Positions 10,293 to 21,265 of a stretch of 64,000 nt of DNA are shown here, piece after piece (the stretch's first letter is position 1; every line of letters starts with the position of its first letter). Source of the DNA: Agriotes lineatus. Its lineage: Eukaryota > Arthropoda > Insecta > Coleoptera > Elateridae. The stretch is from positions 82,863-146,862 of the forward strand of contig CALNHX010003561.1 of assembly GCA_940337035.1 (NCBI GenBank), written 5' to 3'. Both the position numbers and the translations under genes were made by a program. The notes below the pieces were generated by a model that made no database searches, had not been told where the DNA came from, and saw only the letters and a list, made by a program, of their open reading frames with translations.

Positions 10293-10622
10293 TTATTTTG
10301 TATTTATTGAACAAGTCACAGTTTCTGTTTTTTTAAATAAAGTAGTTCTTTTTTGCGTCTTCTTTTTCGTGGACCAAAGTCTTCGTTGTGCTGGAATTTT
10401 AGCATTGTGAGTAAACTTTATATTTGCTTCTGGGAAGTTCTTGTTATTATTAGTGTTGTCCATAGCAGCATTGAGGGTGGGAGATAAGGGGGCCATGATC
10501 TTTTTAACAATACGTAGCTTGGACGGTGAATTTATCTTATCTAATTGTTTTCGGAGATTTTCCATAATCTTTTCCTTTTCCAACTGCAACGAGCTTTGAG
10601 ATTTTTGATTATTTTTACTCAA
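10293..10622 (-). CDS. Basic peptide downstream of the MULE transposase, unassigned
   Basis: A 109-codon minus-strand ORF rich in Lys, Gln and Asn, with a short likely coiled-coil (LEKEKIMENLRKQLDKI, residues 14-30) followed by a basic tail. It lies inside the MULE ends and 250 bp past the SWIM domain on the same strand. It could be a displaced C-terminal exon of the transposase or a second MULE gene. I recognise no family, and it may not be expressed. Confidence 0.35.
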   Translation of the reverse strand: MSKNNQKSQSSLQLEKEKIMENLRKQLDKINSPSKLRIVKKIMAPLSPTLNAAMDNTNNNKNFPEANIKFTHNAKIPAQRRLWSTKKKTQKRTTLFKKTETVTCSINTK

Positions 10623-10876
10623 TTCAGCAAGAAGAATCTGCGTTTCATCTTCCTTTGAAGTACAGTGAATATGCAGGGAATCGTCGTCTCCATTTTCATA
10701 TTCTTTATTTTGATCTGTAACAGATATCCAAATTCATATTTTTTAAAATGTACAACTAAAGCGAAAGCAAGATCAATAGAAACTTAAAAATACAGTTTTA
10801 TTTTGACTTCTTTTGATGAATCAGTTCCTAGAAACGGTACTGAATCTAAATACTAAAATAATTCAACTTTATTTAA

Positions 10877-12537
10877 TTAATCAGGCATTTTAAGAAAATA
10901 GTTATAACAAATTTTAAAGTATTCTGTGATATAATTGCATATAAAGAACATCATACCTTCAACAACTGATGTACTTGCTTCTAGAGAAAGACCTCCTGTT
11001 TCTTTTCTATGTTTCGCAATTAAATGTGCATGTTTGCACATGTTAAATTTTATGGCGGAATCTAAACATGAACACGAATACTTATGAATACAAATTGCAC
11101 ATTTGGAACATACTAAATTGCAAGTGCATTCCTGGTCTGATTCTTGAACGAAATATATTTCGTTAGTTCTTTCGGAAGCTACTTCCCAACCATGACTAGT
11201 TTTAATAACTAAATTAATATTCAATGATTCCATATTTTTATGACGATTGCCTCCCTTTTTTCCGGTGCTCCCATTTCTTCCTTCCAAGCGTTGAAGAAAT
11301 TGTCTGCCAAATCAGACATAAAAACTTTCGATTTTATTTCTCCAGAAATACTTTTAATTTTTGAAAAAAACATTTTAAAAATTTGTTTGTCAGTTCTGTT
11401 GGATATTAAAAATGCACATGGAAACCCCTCACGTAGTTCATCTAGTACTAGTAAAGTGCTGAGTTCAAAGTCGTAGTTATTCAAACCATGCGTAGAGTCT
11501 AAACATACACAATCAGTTCCATATTTGGTAAGAAATTCGCATTGTGCTGATGTCATTATCGTTAAAACAAAGTCTTCACTTTTTAATCCAGACTCTTCTT
11601 CTGTGACGCCTTGAGGTTTATAAAACATTACACAGTCACTTTTTTGTTTCATTTCCATCACCCATGCTTCAACACTCATGGCATCATTTGAGTGCTTAAC
11701 AGCAACAGACGATAAATTAAAACATCTCTCAATATTGTGAAGATCTTTTCTGGTTAGCAGATGTAACCTTTTAGGATCTGAATCAGGAATGGATCAGCTA
11801 CTTCATCAAGAATAGCACTGAATGGAACTTTAGACGCAATTTTTTTCGCTAACACTTGTCGTTCTGATGAACTTAATGTAAGATGGCCTAGATCGTTCTG
11901 ATGTCCAATATGTGTCATAAGGTATTCAACTTGATGGTTACCGTTTTTATCCACATTTAGTTTAATATGAGCTGGGCAAAAAGCATTAATTTTGTTGCTT
12001 CCCAATAGTTTAAGATGACGTTGGCCTTGCCCTTTAGAAACGAAAAATCCGGAACAATGGCAATTATAAATTACGTTATTTTTTCTGCCTCCTGAATTTT
12101 TCACGAATTTTGAATTGGTGTTTTTCTCAATTCCATTTTTCCATACTTTAAATTCGTCAAACGATACAAATGTTTATACTTCAATTTTAACCGAAATATC
12201 ATGAGCCGTTTGAAAATGTTGATATATGTTTCTTGTTTCAACATCACACATACACATTGGGCATTTTTTCTTCTTATTACAGTTATTAACAATTATATCA
12301 TCGACATTATCACAACTATTATGTGTTTTGAGATGAAAGATTTAAATGTTTTTTATGATTGAAGTTTTTGTCGCATATTTCGCAATGAAATTTAAAGTTC
12401 GAACTATTCTTGTAATTAACGAGAGCAAATTCATTCAAGTTCTCTTCATGAAAACTTTTCACGTGTCTTCTCAAGTTCGACTTGTTACTGTAACTATTCC
12501 CACACTTCTTACACTTATAACATTCTTTATTTTCCAT
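10877..12537 (-). pseudogene. MULE transposase relic (C2H2 + MULE + SWIM domains)
   Basis: Minus-strand pieces in order. 12537-12319 holds two C2H2 zinc fingers (CKKCGNSYSNKSNLRRHVKS, then FHCEICDKNFNHKKHL). 12104-11754 holds CNCHCSGFF-like and HIGHQNDLGHLTLS blocks. 11679-11221 is the MULE catalytic domain, with CVCLDSTHGLNNYDF (first Asp), GFPCAFLISNRTD and VFMSDLADNFFNAW (second Asp). 11287-10877 is a SWIM-type zinc finger, ECTCNLVCSKC then CSCLDSAIKFNMCKHAHLI. A frameshift near 11780 separates pieces 2 and 3. The segment between FNAW and SWIM is much shorter than in the family, so the third catalytic residue is probably deleted. The domain order fits Phantom-type elements known from insects. 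10293-10622 (-) may be a further C-terminal piece. Confidence 0.8.
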
Positions 12538-12894
12538 AACTGATTTTAAATTATATAATTAATTAATAAAGTGCCGGAGTGTTTAAGGTTTAAGAGGTTA
12601 TGTATACCGTATAACGTACAATATAAGTAAATAAATGATAGCTGACGGCTAACGCTGGTGCACGCTGGTGATACTAAATAGCTGAAGCCTAAAGCCGCTG
12701 AAGCTGTAAGTTGTAATATTTGCGCATGTGCTCGTGGTGATCATTTGTGACCGTCCTGTCTCTAGACGCAAGTGTCCGGCCCTGCCAACGTTAACAATAC
12801 AAATGCTTGCTGCGTCCGCACTTGTGCGCGTTCATGCTGCGCGCCACTTGCTTTCGGTCGGTCGGCCGGCGACCGGCATCAGCTCTTATAATAT

Positions 12895-13563
12895 AAGATC
12901 TTGGCAAGCGACGTGTCCGGCCCAACTCCATTTCTGCTTCGCAATGTGACCTATGACATCTTCCACCTGTGTTCTTTGTCTTATCTCTGCATTAGTAACG
13001 TGGTCTTTTACACTTATCCCCAGCGTCATTCGCTCTATGGTTCTTTGTGTTGTTCTGAATTTATTAGCAGATTTTATTGTCAATGTCATAGTTTCCATCA
13101 CGTACGTCATATAGGAAGTAGACAAGTATTAAATACCTTCTTTTTTAAGTGCATGAGTATGGTTGGATTCCTTAATACATATCCTAATTTTCCGAGAACT
13201 GTTGATGTTAATCGTACTCATCTTCTAGTTTCTGTAGTTCGGTTTTTTGCTGAGCTTTATTTTATGTCCCCAATACACATACTTCTTTACCACCTCTAAT
13301 TTATAATTTTCTACCAGAAGAATTACATTTTCTGAGAATAATATTTTAGTTTTTTCCATGTTCATTTGTAACCTGACTTCGGCCGATCTTGTCTTAAGCT
13401 CAAGCAGCATTTTCTGCAATTCGTTAGTGTCTTCGCTAAGTAGCACGATGTCTTCGAAGAAGTGAAGGTGGTTTAAATATATGCCATCGATTCTAACTCC
13501 TTTTGCTTCCCAGTTCGCCATTTTGAAAACATCACACAGCTGTGTGTTATTGCAAGGTTGCAA
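12895..13563 (-). pseudogene. RTE-like LINE reverse transcriptase fragment 1
   Basis: The minus strand reads into the second half of a LINE RT: GVRIDGIYLNHLHFFEDIVL (motif C with the usual FADD altered to FFED), then LQKMLLELKTRSAEVRLQMN and EKTKILFSENVI. After a frame change comes ETMTLTIKSANKFRTTQRTI and the C-terminal block IGHIAKQKWSWAGHVA near 12900. The start and endonuclease are absent, typical of 5' truncation during target-primed insertion. Its 3' end touches the right end of the MULE. The RTE-type assignment comes from the look of the C-terminal blocks. Confidence 0.8.
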
Positions 13564-15120
13564 GTTTATGTGTAATTTATTGTAAAAAATTTAAAATTAA
13601 ACATTTAAAAGTTATTTGTTTTATTAGATATCTATCTGTAAATGTAGTAATTAAAAATGTACTAAAGAAAGTGCAATGTGATTTTAGTTTAGCCCAGAAG
13701 TTACTCGGAAACACCTTCCTTGAAAGCTACAACTAACAATTCTTTCCTGTTGTTTATGGATACCTATTTAAATAAAAATAGAAAATGGAAATTGTTAAAA
13801 AGGTACGTTGTTTGAAGCACCAGTACAATAATTTAAATTTAGCTTTCAGACCATTTCCTTCGTAAAACTTAGTTGGAGCTAAATTCATGATAAGATCTTC
13901 CCCAATTGGTATATTTGCACGTTGTAGAACTGCTTTCTATTTTAACAATACCACACGAAATCATAAGCAATAATAACGAATAAATGAATCAACAAATTAT
14001 ACTGTGAACGTAAATAATGTAAATGAGAAAATACACAAAAAACTAGCAGAAAACTGATCAAAAAACAATAGAAAATCAAAGTAAAAAATACACGGGAGGA
14101 TTATATTATTGTTGTAAAATTTTAAGAAACGTAGCAAAATTTAATCAAACTAGCTTAAACCCCGCGGCATATGCCGCATTTAAAATGTAGGACGAATTTA
14201 ATAACTTTTGTTGCACTAAAGAAAGTTTTAAAAGCACGCTAGAGATTGGCAGTAAGGAAAAGTTCCAAAAAATATATTTTCAAATGGAAAGTCTCTGTAA
14301 AGGAAACGCTTGCCCCTGGAAGGCGTCCTAATTAATATGACGTTGTTGGAACGCAGTCAAAAAAAAATCCGGAAAGAATTAATGCTCTTGTGACTTATGA
14401 GATTATATGTGAGAATTATTTGCTCCACCGAAATAATTTTCAGCTGCCTGCAATCTGTGTTTCTTTTCAGGTTTAAGCCGTTGAGCGTCATAAAAATATA
14501 AATGCGGTAACTCAAGTCTCCAGTTACGCCGTTACTGATATTGTTAAATAACTCAATTATTATTTCTTTGGCATTTTAAACTGGCATTATTATTATTATC
14601 TTTATAATAGCAACCATAAGTAACTGTTTATAATGTTTATATGCTAGCGAGTTAATTTTCTTCTTAAATCGCTAGTGAATTAATAGTAGATTGCTCTACA
14701 AGTTAAGAAAAGTGAGAGTTTTCCAGCAAATGTAAAAGTTTTACGTGAGCATGGAATTTTCCAATGTGTTAAACATGGAATTTTTCCGTGTAGTTGACAA
14801 AAATATCTTTTTAAATAATTTTGGTCAAAGTATGGAAGCGCAATGTTTACTGTACTGTATAAATATAAATAACCAATATACATTATAGAATACTTGAAAA
14901 TGGATGAATCTGTTATTAATTCATTTAGTTTCAATTTAAACTGCAGTGTTCTATAGCAGCTACTTGGCGCATTCGGTTACTTATTTAAAAATAGACCTGC
15001 GTTTTTCACATATCTCAGCGGTCGTGCTTTTAAAAACATGATGTTTGTATTTACTTATTTTACAGTACTGCAATTAAAGTGATAATAAATAAATCGATCA
15101 AATATTTATTTGCTTTTATT
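13564..15120. other. AT-rich stretch without recognised genes
   Basis: Only short ORFs are seen (13542-13736 +, 14680-14934 -), none with recognisable motifs. There is no obvious tandem structure. A weak near-direct repeat GTGAGCATGGAATTTTCC / TTAAACATGGAATTTTTCC lies at about 14743-14785. Confidence 0.4.
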
Positions 15121-16415
15121 TTATATTCCAATACCAATATAATACAAAATACTATTACTTTCACTTATACTACATAAAGGGCAATGCCATTCAGTATTAG
15201 GTACAGATGTTAAGCCAATAAAAATCAGATAAAACCATTCCACGGAACAGTGCAAATTACAGCAAGCAATCATAGGCGTTCCATTATCAGGACCCTTACA
15301 CAAACAATATATACTGTTATCTTTAGTTTGCGTGGCTACGAGAGCAGTGGTCCTTGTTTCCGTACTACTACTTTTATTACAAAACATTAAATTTGTACCA
15401 TTATTAACATTTAACGACTCTTTGAATACATTCCAATCAGTATTAGCTGCAGCATCCTTAACTGCTTTATTTGTGAAATATTTACCGAGAAGTAGGGCAT
15501 CCAATACCCAACTGAATTTTCAATCCCGGGATTTCGGTATTGAAGAAATTTTATCTGGATCCCGGTATTCAATACCAGGATTGCCGGTGTTCAAACCGGG
15601 ATTCCCTGTTTTCAGTACCGGTATTTCCAGTATTCAATACCGGGATTTCCGGTGTTCAATACCGGGATTTCCTGTTTTCAGAACCGGTATTTCTAGTATT
15701 ATCCATATATATCATAGGCTTGTAGGTGTATAATAGGTAAATATGCAAGCAACAGTGACAACACAACTGAACACAGTTTACGCCGTTTATGGACACATCT
15801 GCTAACTGCTACTACCCTGAACCATACTAATTATTATCTATCAACATGTTGCTCCATGTCTGGCGCCGGCCAGGCCGGGTAAGGCGACTCGCAGACTCTG
15901 CGAACTGCGACGCAGTGCACACAAAAGCAATCCCAAAAATATCGAAAATTCCGGTATTGGGGAAAAATACCGGGATTGAAATACCGGATAAAAAAATTAG
16001 GGATCCCGAGATACCGACATTTTGGGATCCCGGGATTGGATGCCCTACCGAGAAGTTCTGGCATCATCACATTGTTAAAAAACTTCATAGCAATAGCGCT
16101 TTCTTTTTCCCAAAATACCTCATTGAAATGTATTCTTTCACGGAAAAAATGTTTACTACTTCATACCACAAAATCACAGTAATTAACTCCAGTAATAGCG
16201 AGTTGCATTTGTATCTGGTAGTAGTAGCCATGGTTATGATCTAATTTAAATTCTTCATCCTTTTTTTTGTACACCTGAACATTTTAGAACATTTAGGTCA
16301 TCTATGCCAATGTCCTTTGCGCAATAAAGACACTTAATTTCGACAACCCCCATTTCACCACCAAAAGGGCAAATTCAGATTACTATTTAAAATAGCATCT
16401 GCTTTTCCACTTAGA
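15121..16415 (-). pseudogene. YqaJ-type nuclease + PHD finger relic, split by a hAT MITE
   Basis: From about 16415 down the minus strand reads GGEMGVVEIKCLYCAKDIG, then EFKLDHNHGYYYQIQMQLAI, NYCDFVV and MPELLG. These are the EIK and downstream blocks of YqaJ-like (lambda-exonuclease-fold) nucleases, which occur in many insect repeats. The frame then meets the hAT MITE at 16047-15493 and resumes on the other side with KYFTNKAVKDAAANTDWNVF. A C-terminal PHD-like finger ends at 15121: YCLCKGPDNGTPMIAC, then LHCSVEWFYL and EWHCPLC. The finger has lost ligands (the usual His is Tyr, a Cys is Phe). A frameshift near 16265 and a TGA in place of Trp near 16167 confirm decay. The N-terminus is missing, probably cut by the mariner MITE at 16481. 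Confidence 0.8.
15493..16047. mobile_element. hAT MITE with internal CCCGG-rich repeats
   Basis: Inverted ends TAGGGCATCC (15493) and GGATGCCCTA (ending 16047) lie between perfect 8-bp duplications CCGAGAAG at 15485-15492 and 16048-16055, the hAT signature. The interior is a string of degenerate repeats of the form AATACCGGGATTTCCGGTGTTC, with an inverted set near the right end. No coding region. It interrupts the YqaJ/PHD relic in frame-breaking fashion. Confidence 0.95.
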
Positions 16416-16480
16416 TAACAAATATTAAATAATTAACGACACTAACTGTAGAGCAATAATATTGTAATGTTAAACATATA

Positions 16481-17250
16481 CAGTGTGTCCCAGGATTGAT
16501 GTTACAAGAGGTGAGATGGTCTAAAAAATTTTGAATTTTATTTTAAGGTTCTGGGATTCGGTTCTGCTTGGTTTGAAAAGAATTTTAAGAATATTTTCAG
16601 TTTTTGAAAAACAAGTAGGCCTTGACAGGAAAGCGAAAACTATTTTATTTTCAGGTAAAGTACCCTTTGTGTTCATGATACGGCAAAATTTTATTAAGAA
16701 AAATTGTTTAGAATGATAAATTATGGCCCGATACAAAATTTCAGAAAGATCTGTCGACTTATAAAAAACCGTTATTTTTGAGATAATTGTATGTTAATTT
16801 CAGGTAAACTACCCTTTTTGTTCATGATACGGTAAAATTTTATTAATAAAAGTTGTTTAGAATGACAAATTGTAACCCTATACAAAATTTCAGAAGGATC
16901 TGTCGACTGAGATTAAAACGTTATTTTTTGGATTAAACAATTGCATTTATTAAAAATTACGGTTAAATCTAAGTCAACAGATCTTTCTGAAATTTTGTAT
17001 AGGGCCATAATTTCTCATTCTAAACAACTTTTCTTCATACAATTTTGCCGTATCATGAACAAAAAGGGTAGTTTACCTGAAAATAAAATAGTTTTTGCTT
17101 CCCTGTCAAGGCCTACTTGTTTTTTAAAAAATGAAAATATTCTTAAAATTCTTTTCAAATCAAGCAGGACCGAATCCCAGAACCTTAAAATAAAATTCAA
17201 AAATTTTTAGTACATCTCACCTCTTGTAACATCAATCCTGGGACACACTG
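16481..17250. mobile_element. Long palindromic mariner MITE
   Basis: The ends CAGTGTGTCCCAGGATTGAT (16481) and its inverse (ending 17250) lie between TA dinucleotides (16479-16480, 17251-17252). The arms are inverted copies over roughly 250 bp, including an AGGTGAGATG block and an ACAAGTAGGCCTTGACAGG block. A third, direct copy of part of the arm (TTCATGATACGGTAAAATTT region) lies at about 16800-16915. It carries no transposase; ORFs seen on both strands are mirror images. Confidence 0.92.
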
Positions 17251-17265
17251 TATGTAAGAGAGTGA

Positions 17266-18135
17266 TTATGCTGCACCGATTTGGTGATTAAGTAGAATTT
17301 TAAATAGATTAAAGTTAAATTTCTCAGGTGAACAGGTTTTGAGATACTCCCGCAAAGAATTGTATAAATAAGCTATATCGTAAGAAAAGGATCGCTCATA
17401 CATTGCAGTTTTGTGATATGGAGGCGTAATTAAATTTCTATTTCGCATATTAACACTATGAACATCACATCTAAATTCAATTTTATTAAGTAAATAAGAG
17501 GGTACTTTATTTGAGATAATTTTATTAAACAATGTGGCTGAGTGAAGTATTCTGCGATTGTGCATATTTAACCATTTAATTTCGTTAAGTTTATGTGTTA
17601 TGTGATAAAATTTTCTAATACCATGAATAAACCTCAGGCATGTATTTTGCATATGCTGAATTCTTTTACTGTCCGCACTGTCTATGATTAAATTTATTAA
17701 ATTGTGCCATGGAAGAGACTGAAGGTCGTTATAGACCTCCTCATAATCAAAATTAGCAAAATCTCTGTAAGTATCCAAAAAAACTTTTGCGATGCAATTT
17801 ACATTTAATAGGGTAGTCACAATAAACCAAACAATGTTCGGATAATCCATGTACATCAGTCGCACCGTAATTGACTATACATTTTTTATCGTTTACCAAA
17901 ATAAGGTCCAATAATGTAGAGCTGTTTTTATCATTTTTCAGTACTTTTATCATTTATAGATAACATATCTATGTTAAAATCACCCAGACACACTATCTCG
18001 TCCGTCATATGTGCAATAAGTTAAAAGGAGTCCTCCAAGGTATCAATGAAGTCAGCGCATCCAAACTCCTGCCTTCGATAAACTGTTCCTATGACAACCG
18101 TTGAATTTTTTAAATAATTTTGATCCACAACTGTT
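17266..18135 (-). pseudogene. CR1-like LINE relic: endonuclease piece joined to RT tail
   Basis: From 18135 the minus strand reads VVIGTVYRRQEFGCADFIDT and VCLGDFNIDML, then LDLILVNDKKCIVNYG and HGLSEHCLVYC, an APE endonuclease of CR1 type with a stop. Near 17770-17750 it passes directly into a tail, NTCLRFIHGIRKFYHITHKL then NRRILHSATLFNKIIS and SYDIAYLYNSLREYL. This tail is the usual extreme C-terminus of such LINEs. The whole RT catalytic core is missing, so the copy is internally deleted. The element ends beside the mariner MITE at 17250. Confidence 0.78.
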
Positions 18136-18294
18136 CAATAGCTATACTACAACTTGCTGTAGGAATAATAGGAGATTGTAAATTTGTAAATCGATTAAGC
18201 AATTAATCAACATCAGCAGATACTGATGAACCTCAGAATTATTACTATAAACAAACTTTATACGATAACTCATAAAAATGAATATTTGATTAAT

Positions 18295-18480
18295 AGAAAT
18301 AAAACTATAGTTATTTGTTTCATTAGTACAAAAAATGCATGATTTCGGGACAAGTAAGACAGATCGCCGGACGACGCGCAGCGGAGTCCGGCGAGTCTTA
18401 CGCGTCCCGAAAACGCATTTTTTGCACGAATGAAACATACTATTTTTTCTCCAACTACTCATAAATTCGGTAATATAACT
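18295..18480. repeat. GC-cored foldback repeat
   Basis: Inverted arms: TTTCATTAGTACAAAAAATGC near 18319 and GCATTTTTTGCACGAATGAAA near 18414-18434, with an inner stem CGGGACAAGTAAGAC / GTCTTACGCGTCCCG around a GC-rich loop (CCGGACGACGCGCAGCGGAGTCCGG). A TACTATTTTTTCT end follows on the right. Confidence 0.75.
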
Positions 18481-19630
18481 TATTATTTAGAATCAAACAT
18501 TGTAGGTTATATTGTAGAACTGTCATGGCGCAAATAAACAAAAACTATACGGGAAAATTAAACAATAACGACGGCGATTGCCGAATATTGCCGAAGCGTT
18601 TGTTTTTTATTTAAAATTTACCATGTAAAACCCTATCTTGCGACCATTTTTGTACTAGTGCAAATATGAATCGAAAAGTGTACGGTTGCCAAGGTAATTG
18701 GTGAACATCCCGAAATGACTTACTTTTTATACAAAATTATTCGACAATATGGCGTCTTATTCGTGTGGTTGGAGAAAAAATATATTACCATAAAGACATT
18801 TGCAGCAACATAGCAATAAACTTAATAGCAGAAAGATTGACAAAAATCTAAATGAAGTTATATTTGCGAAGCAACCAAAATAACTGAAAGTAAACCACAA
18901 ACTGTATAGAATTACAAATAAAAATAAAACAGGATTTACTTTGTGTTCTAAAAAATGCAAAAGAAAATATTTTCCATATAATTTTATAGAATTATGGATA
19001 GAAATATATAAAATGTTTCTTAAATCAATTTTATTCAAACATTCAAAGAACATTTTTAATTTTGGCTATTTTACTATTATCTTTTGCCCTCATATAAATC
19101 CTGCCATTTTTAGACCAAAGATATTTAATATTCTTCTTCTTTTTATAATCTCTAGCTGTCGCAAACAGCTGTCGATTTAACGATGAGAGAGATTCATTAA
19201 TATACACAGAGTTATTGCTTTTTGCCATATGAAGTAATTCCAAATTGATATAACTTAACTTCAGATTACGTTTTATCTTTCTGCACGTTAGAAACTCCTT
19301 CTTGTCATTTCACGATGATTCCTCTCAATCATTTGAACATCCACTTTAAAAGAGAGAGCATTTCCTACTGGGCGTTTTGTTTGTCCATCTGCTGGTTTGG
19401 CAGTACGAGATGCGCTGGAACTGCGCTCGACTATGGCAACGATGTTCTCCTCCGCAGCAACAACCTGATAAATAACTCGTTCGTACTGAATGCTAAAGCT
19501 CGGAAGACATCAGTTTTTCGGAGAGCAACTGAATGTAATAAGTGTTGGTTCACAACGTACTCGTGATAACTAAACACACGCTTTAGTACGTAACTTAGGC
19601 AGTACTATTTATGGGTGAAGGAATCTCTAA
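18481..19630. other. No recognised gene
   Basis: AT-rich DNA with short ORFs in several frames. One minus-strand open stretch at about 19500-19290 has mixed composition and could be untranslated or decayed sequence downstream of the coiled-coil gene. No clear poly(A) signal was found here. Confidence 0.35.
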
Positions 19631-19634
19631 GTTG

Positions 19635-19987
19635 TTAACGGAATTCAGCAATGCCGTCGGATGGGGCAGCTATGTGCATCGACGATGCGCTCTGAAAGCT
19701 TGTTTCTTCTAAATCTCTCTGCAGCTTGGCTAGCGGTGGGCACTGTTGAACTACAGTTTGTATACTATGTAGAATCTGAAATCGCACTAGTTAATAAAGG
19801 TATTTTACAGCGTCACTTTTAATAAATTCACCTCTAGCTCGCTATTCATCGCTTCGTATTGCTTTTTGGCTTCACTTACAGCTTCTTTCCAGTTTTCAGA
19901 CAAGACTTGTCTACTGTCGAGGAATTCTTGTTTCATTTCATTTAGCTGCTTTTCTTTTTCCACCAATTTCTCCTTTAAGGAAGGTAT
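19635..19987 (-). CDS. 3' end of a coiled-coil protein gene, two exons
   Basis: Minus-strand gene end made of exon 19987-19832 (156 nt, 52 codons) and terminal exon 19742-19635 (108 nt, 35 codons plus TAA). The first has acceptor TTACAG just before 19987 and donor GTGAAT at 19831; the 89-bp intron ends in CAACAG. Both exons begin and end in phase 0, so they join without a frame change. The first encodes a strongly heptad-like, charged coiled coil (VEKEKQLNEMKQEFLDSRQ, then SENWKEAVSEAKKQYEAM). The second starts with a further helix (PPLAKLQRDLEETSFQ) and ends in a Ser/Ala-rich tail. I do not recognise the family. Upstream exons were not found; the next 400 bp upstream hold no obvious exon. 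It could be a live gene whose other exons lie further right, or an isolated remnant. Confidence 0.6.
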
Positions 19988-20244
19988 CTGTAATTATAAT
20001 GTACTGTAAAATTATGTCGTTAATAGGATTGATAATAATGAAAATTGTGCAGTGCGAAACGCATTGATTGCCTCTGTTTTTGCCAGATAAAATTTCCATG
20101 CAAATCTTAGGTTATGTCACACAAAAGCACACAAAATTAAAATGGAAAATATAATAACGAATACTCATTTTTCTACAACAGAAATGAGGGTTTCCTTCTT
20201 CGTAAACTAAAGGCCAGCTGTCAACACGACGATTTTAGCCCTGT

Positions 20245-20335
20245 TGCCAGATTTACACTGTACGAAATAAATTTGTAGAAACGGTTTCAAAATGTACCAG
20301 ATTCGTAGAATTGTACCAGGTCTGGCAACGCTGCT
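20245..20335. repeat. Short inverted repeat element
   Basis: GTTGCCAGA at about 20245 and TCTGGCAAC at about 20327 form 9-bp inverted ends around an internal palindrome-like AT-rich core. A related TCTGGCAATG occurs at 20739. It may be a very small MITE. Confidence 0.4.
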
Positions 20336-20929
20336 AATATCAAAACCACGCCCAAAATCGAACTACACATAGACCACGCGCATGCATGTTTGACCTTGGG
20401 AAGTGTTCTGCTTTATTATAGAGTTATGATATTTGCATTGTAGTCAACGTAGTAACTGATGTCACATTGCAAATTTGAAATTCCCGCTCGTGTGTATACA
20501 GCGCTCTGCGGAGAATCGCGAAACATTACATTTGCCCAGGCCGTATACAGCGACGTTTGTCAAACAATTCAGCAGGTCGTGTTCTGTCCTTTTTAAATTG
20601 GAAGTAGCACGTTTAATGGAAATTTTTTGTTGTAACAAAATTATTTTGGGCATTTTGACTTTTCCTTTGACGGAAATTTAAATTATTTTTACACATTTGG
20701 TAAATCATTTATTTTCTTACGAATATTAAAATAATAAATCTGGCAATGTGGTGGCAAGAAAATGTCGAACAGATACTGACAGAAAAAAAAAGTTGCATTC
20801 GCTACATCATCGAATCAGTTAGTCCAACATGAAAACAAAAAATCATAGCCAATTCTGTCCCAAAAAGGTCGTGAACGGCTTATAGGCGTTACAACGTGGA
20901 GTCACTACACAATAGTTATTTATGCATCA

Positions 20930-21257
20930 AGGACGAAAAATTGGCTTTTTATGGACGATGCCTGCAATTGCTGGCCGAGGCGATAGCCGAGGCAAGCAAT
21001 CAGACAAGGCCATAAAAAGCAGTTTTCGTCCGAGGTGCATATTAAATTTTTCCGTCGACCGTCATAATTTGAAAAAAATTAAAGTGAAGTCCGAATTATG
21101 AAGTTGTTGAGGACAAAAAGCGTTTACGGACGAAAAGTGTTTGCGGACGAAAAGTGTTTACGGACGAAAAATTAATGGTGTCCAAAAAAGTAGCATTTTT
21201 GGTACGCAAATGCGTCCGTAAAATCACATTTTATAGGGAGGTCGACGGAAAAATATA
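20930..21257. repeat. Foldback repeat with a 17-bp minisatellite
   Basis: Left hairpin: ATGCATCAAGGACGAAAA..GGCTTTTTATGG at 20930 pairs with CCATAAAAAGC..TTTTCGTCC..TGCAT ending near 21041. A second pair, TTTTTCCGTCGACC (21048) and GGTCGACGGAAAAA (21240), encloses the right part. Inside, CGGACGAAAAGTGTTTR is repeated about four times in tandem (21111-21174). Confidence 0.75.
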
Positions 21258-21265
21258 TATCGGTT

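Larger units (their letters stand above)
9722..12890. mobile_element. Phantom-like MULE (Mutator superfamily) relic
   Basis: A transposase of MULE type on the minus strand (10877-12537) is flanked by imperfect inverted repeats. The best-matching stretch includes GACCGTCCTGTCTCTAGACG (from 12750), which matches, inverted, the stretch near 9860-9890 around GGTCACAAATGATCA. GTTAACAATA and AATGCTTGC occur in both ends but in direct orientation, so the termini are compound. Outer boundaries are approximate: the left end abuts MLE-A and the right end abuts an RTE-like fragment at about 12895. No target duplication could be fixed. Confidence 0.65.

Noticed and set aside
15332..15733. Plus-strand ORF and the PGIQYQD-type repeat peptides
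   Set aside because: It spans the antisense of the PHD relic and the repeat interior of the hAT MITE.
16521..17210. Four small ORFs on both strands
   Set aside because: They are mirror images produced by the arms of the palindromic mariner MITE.
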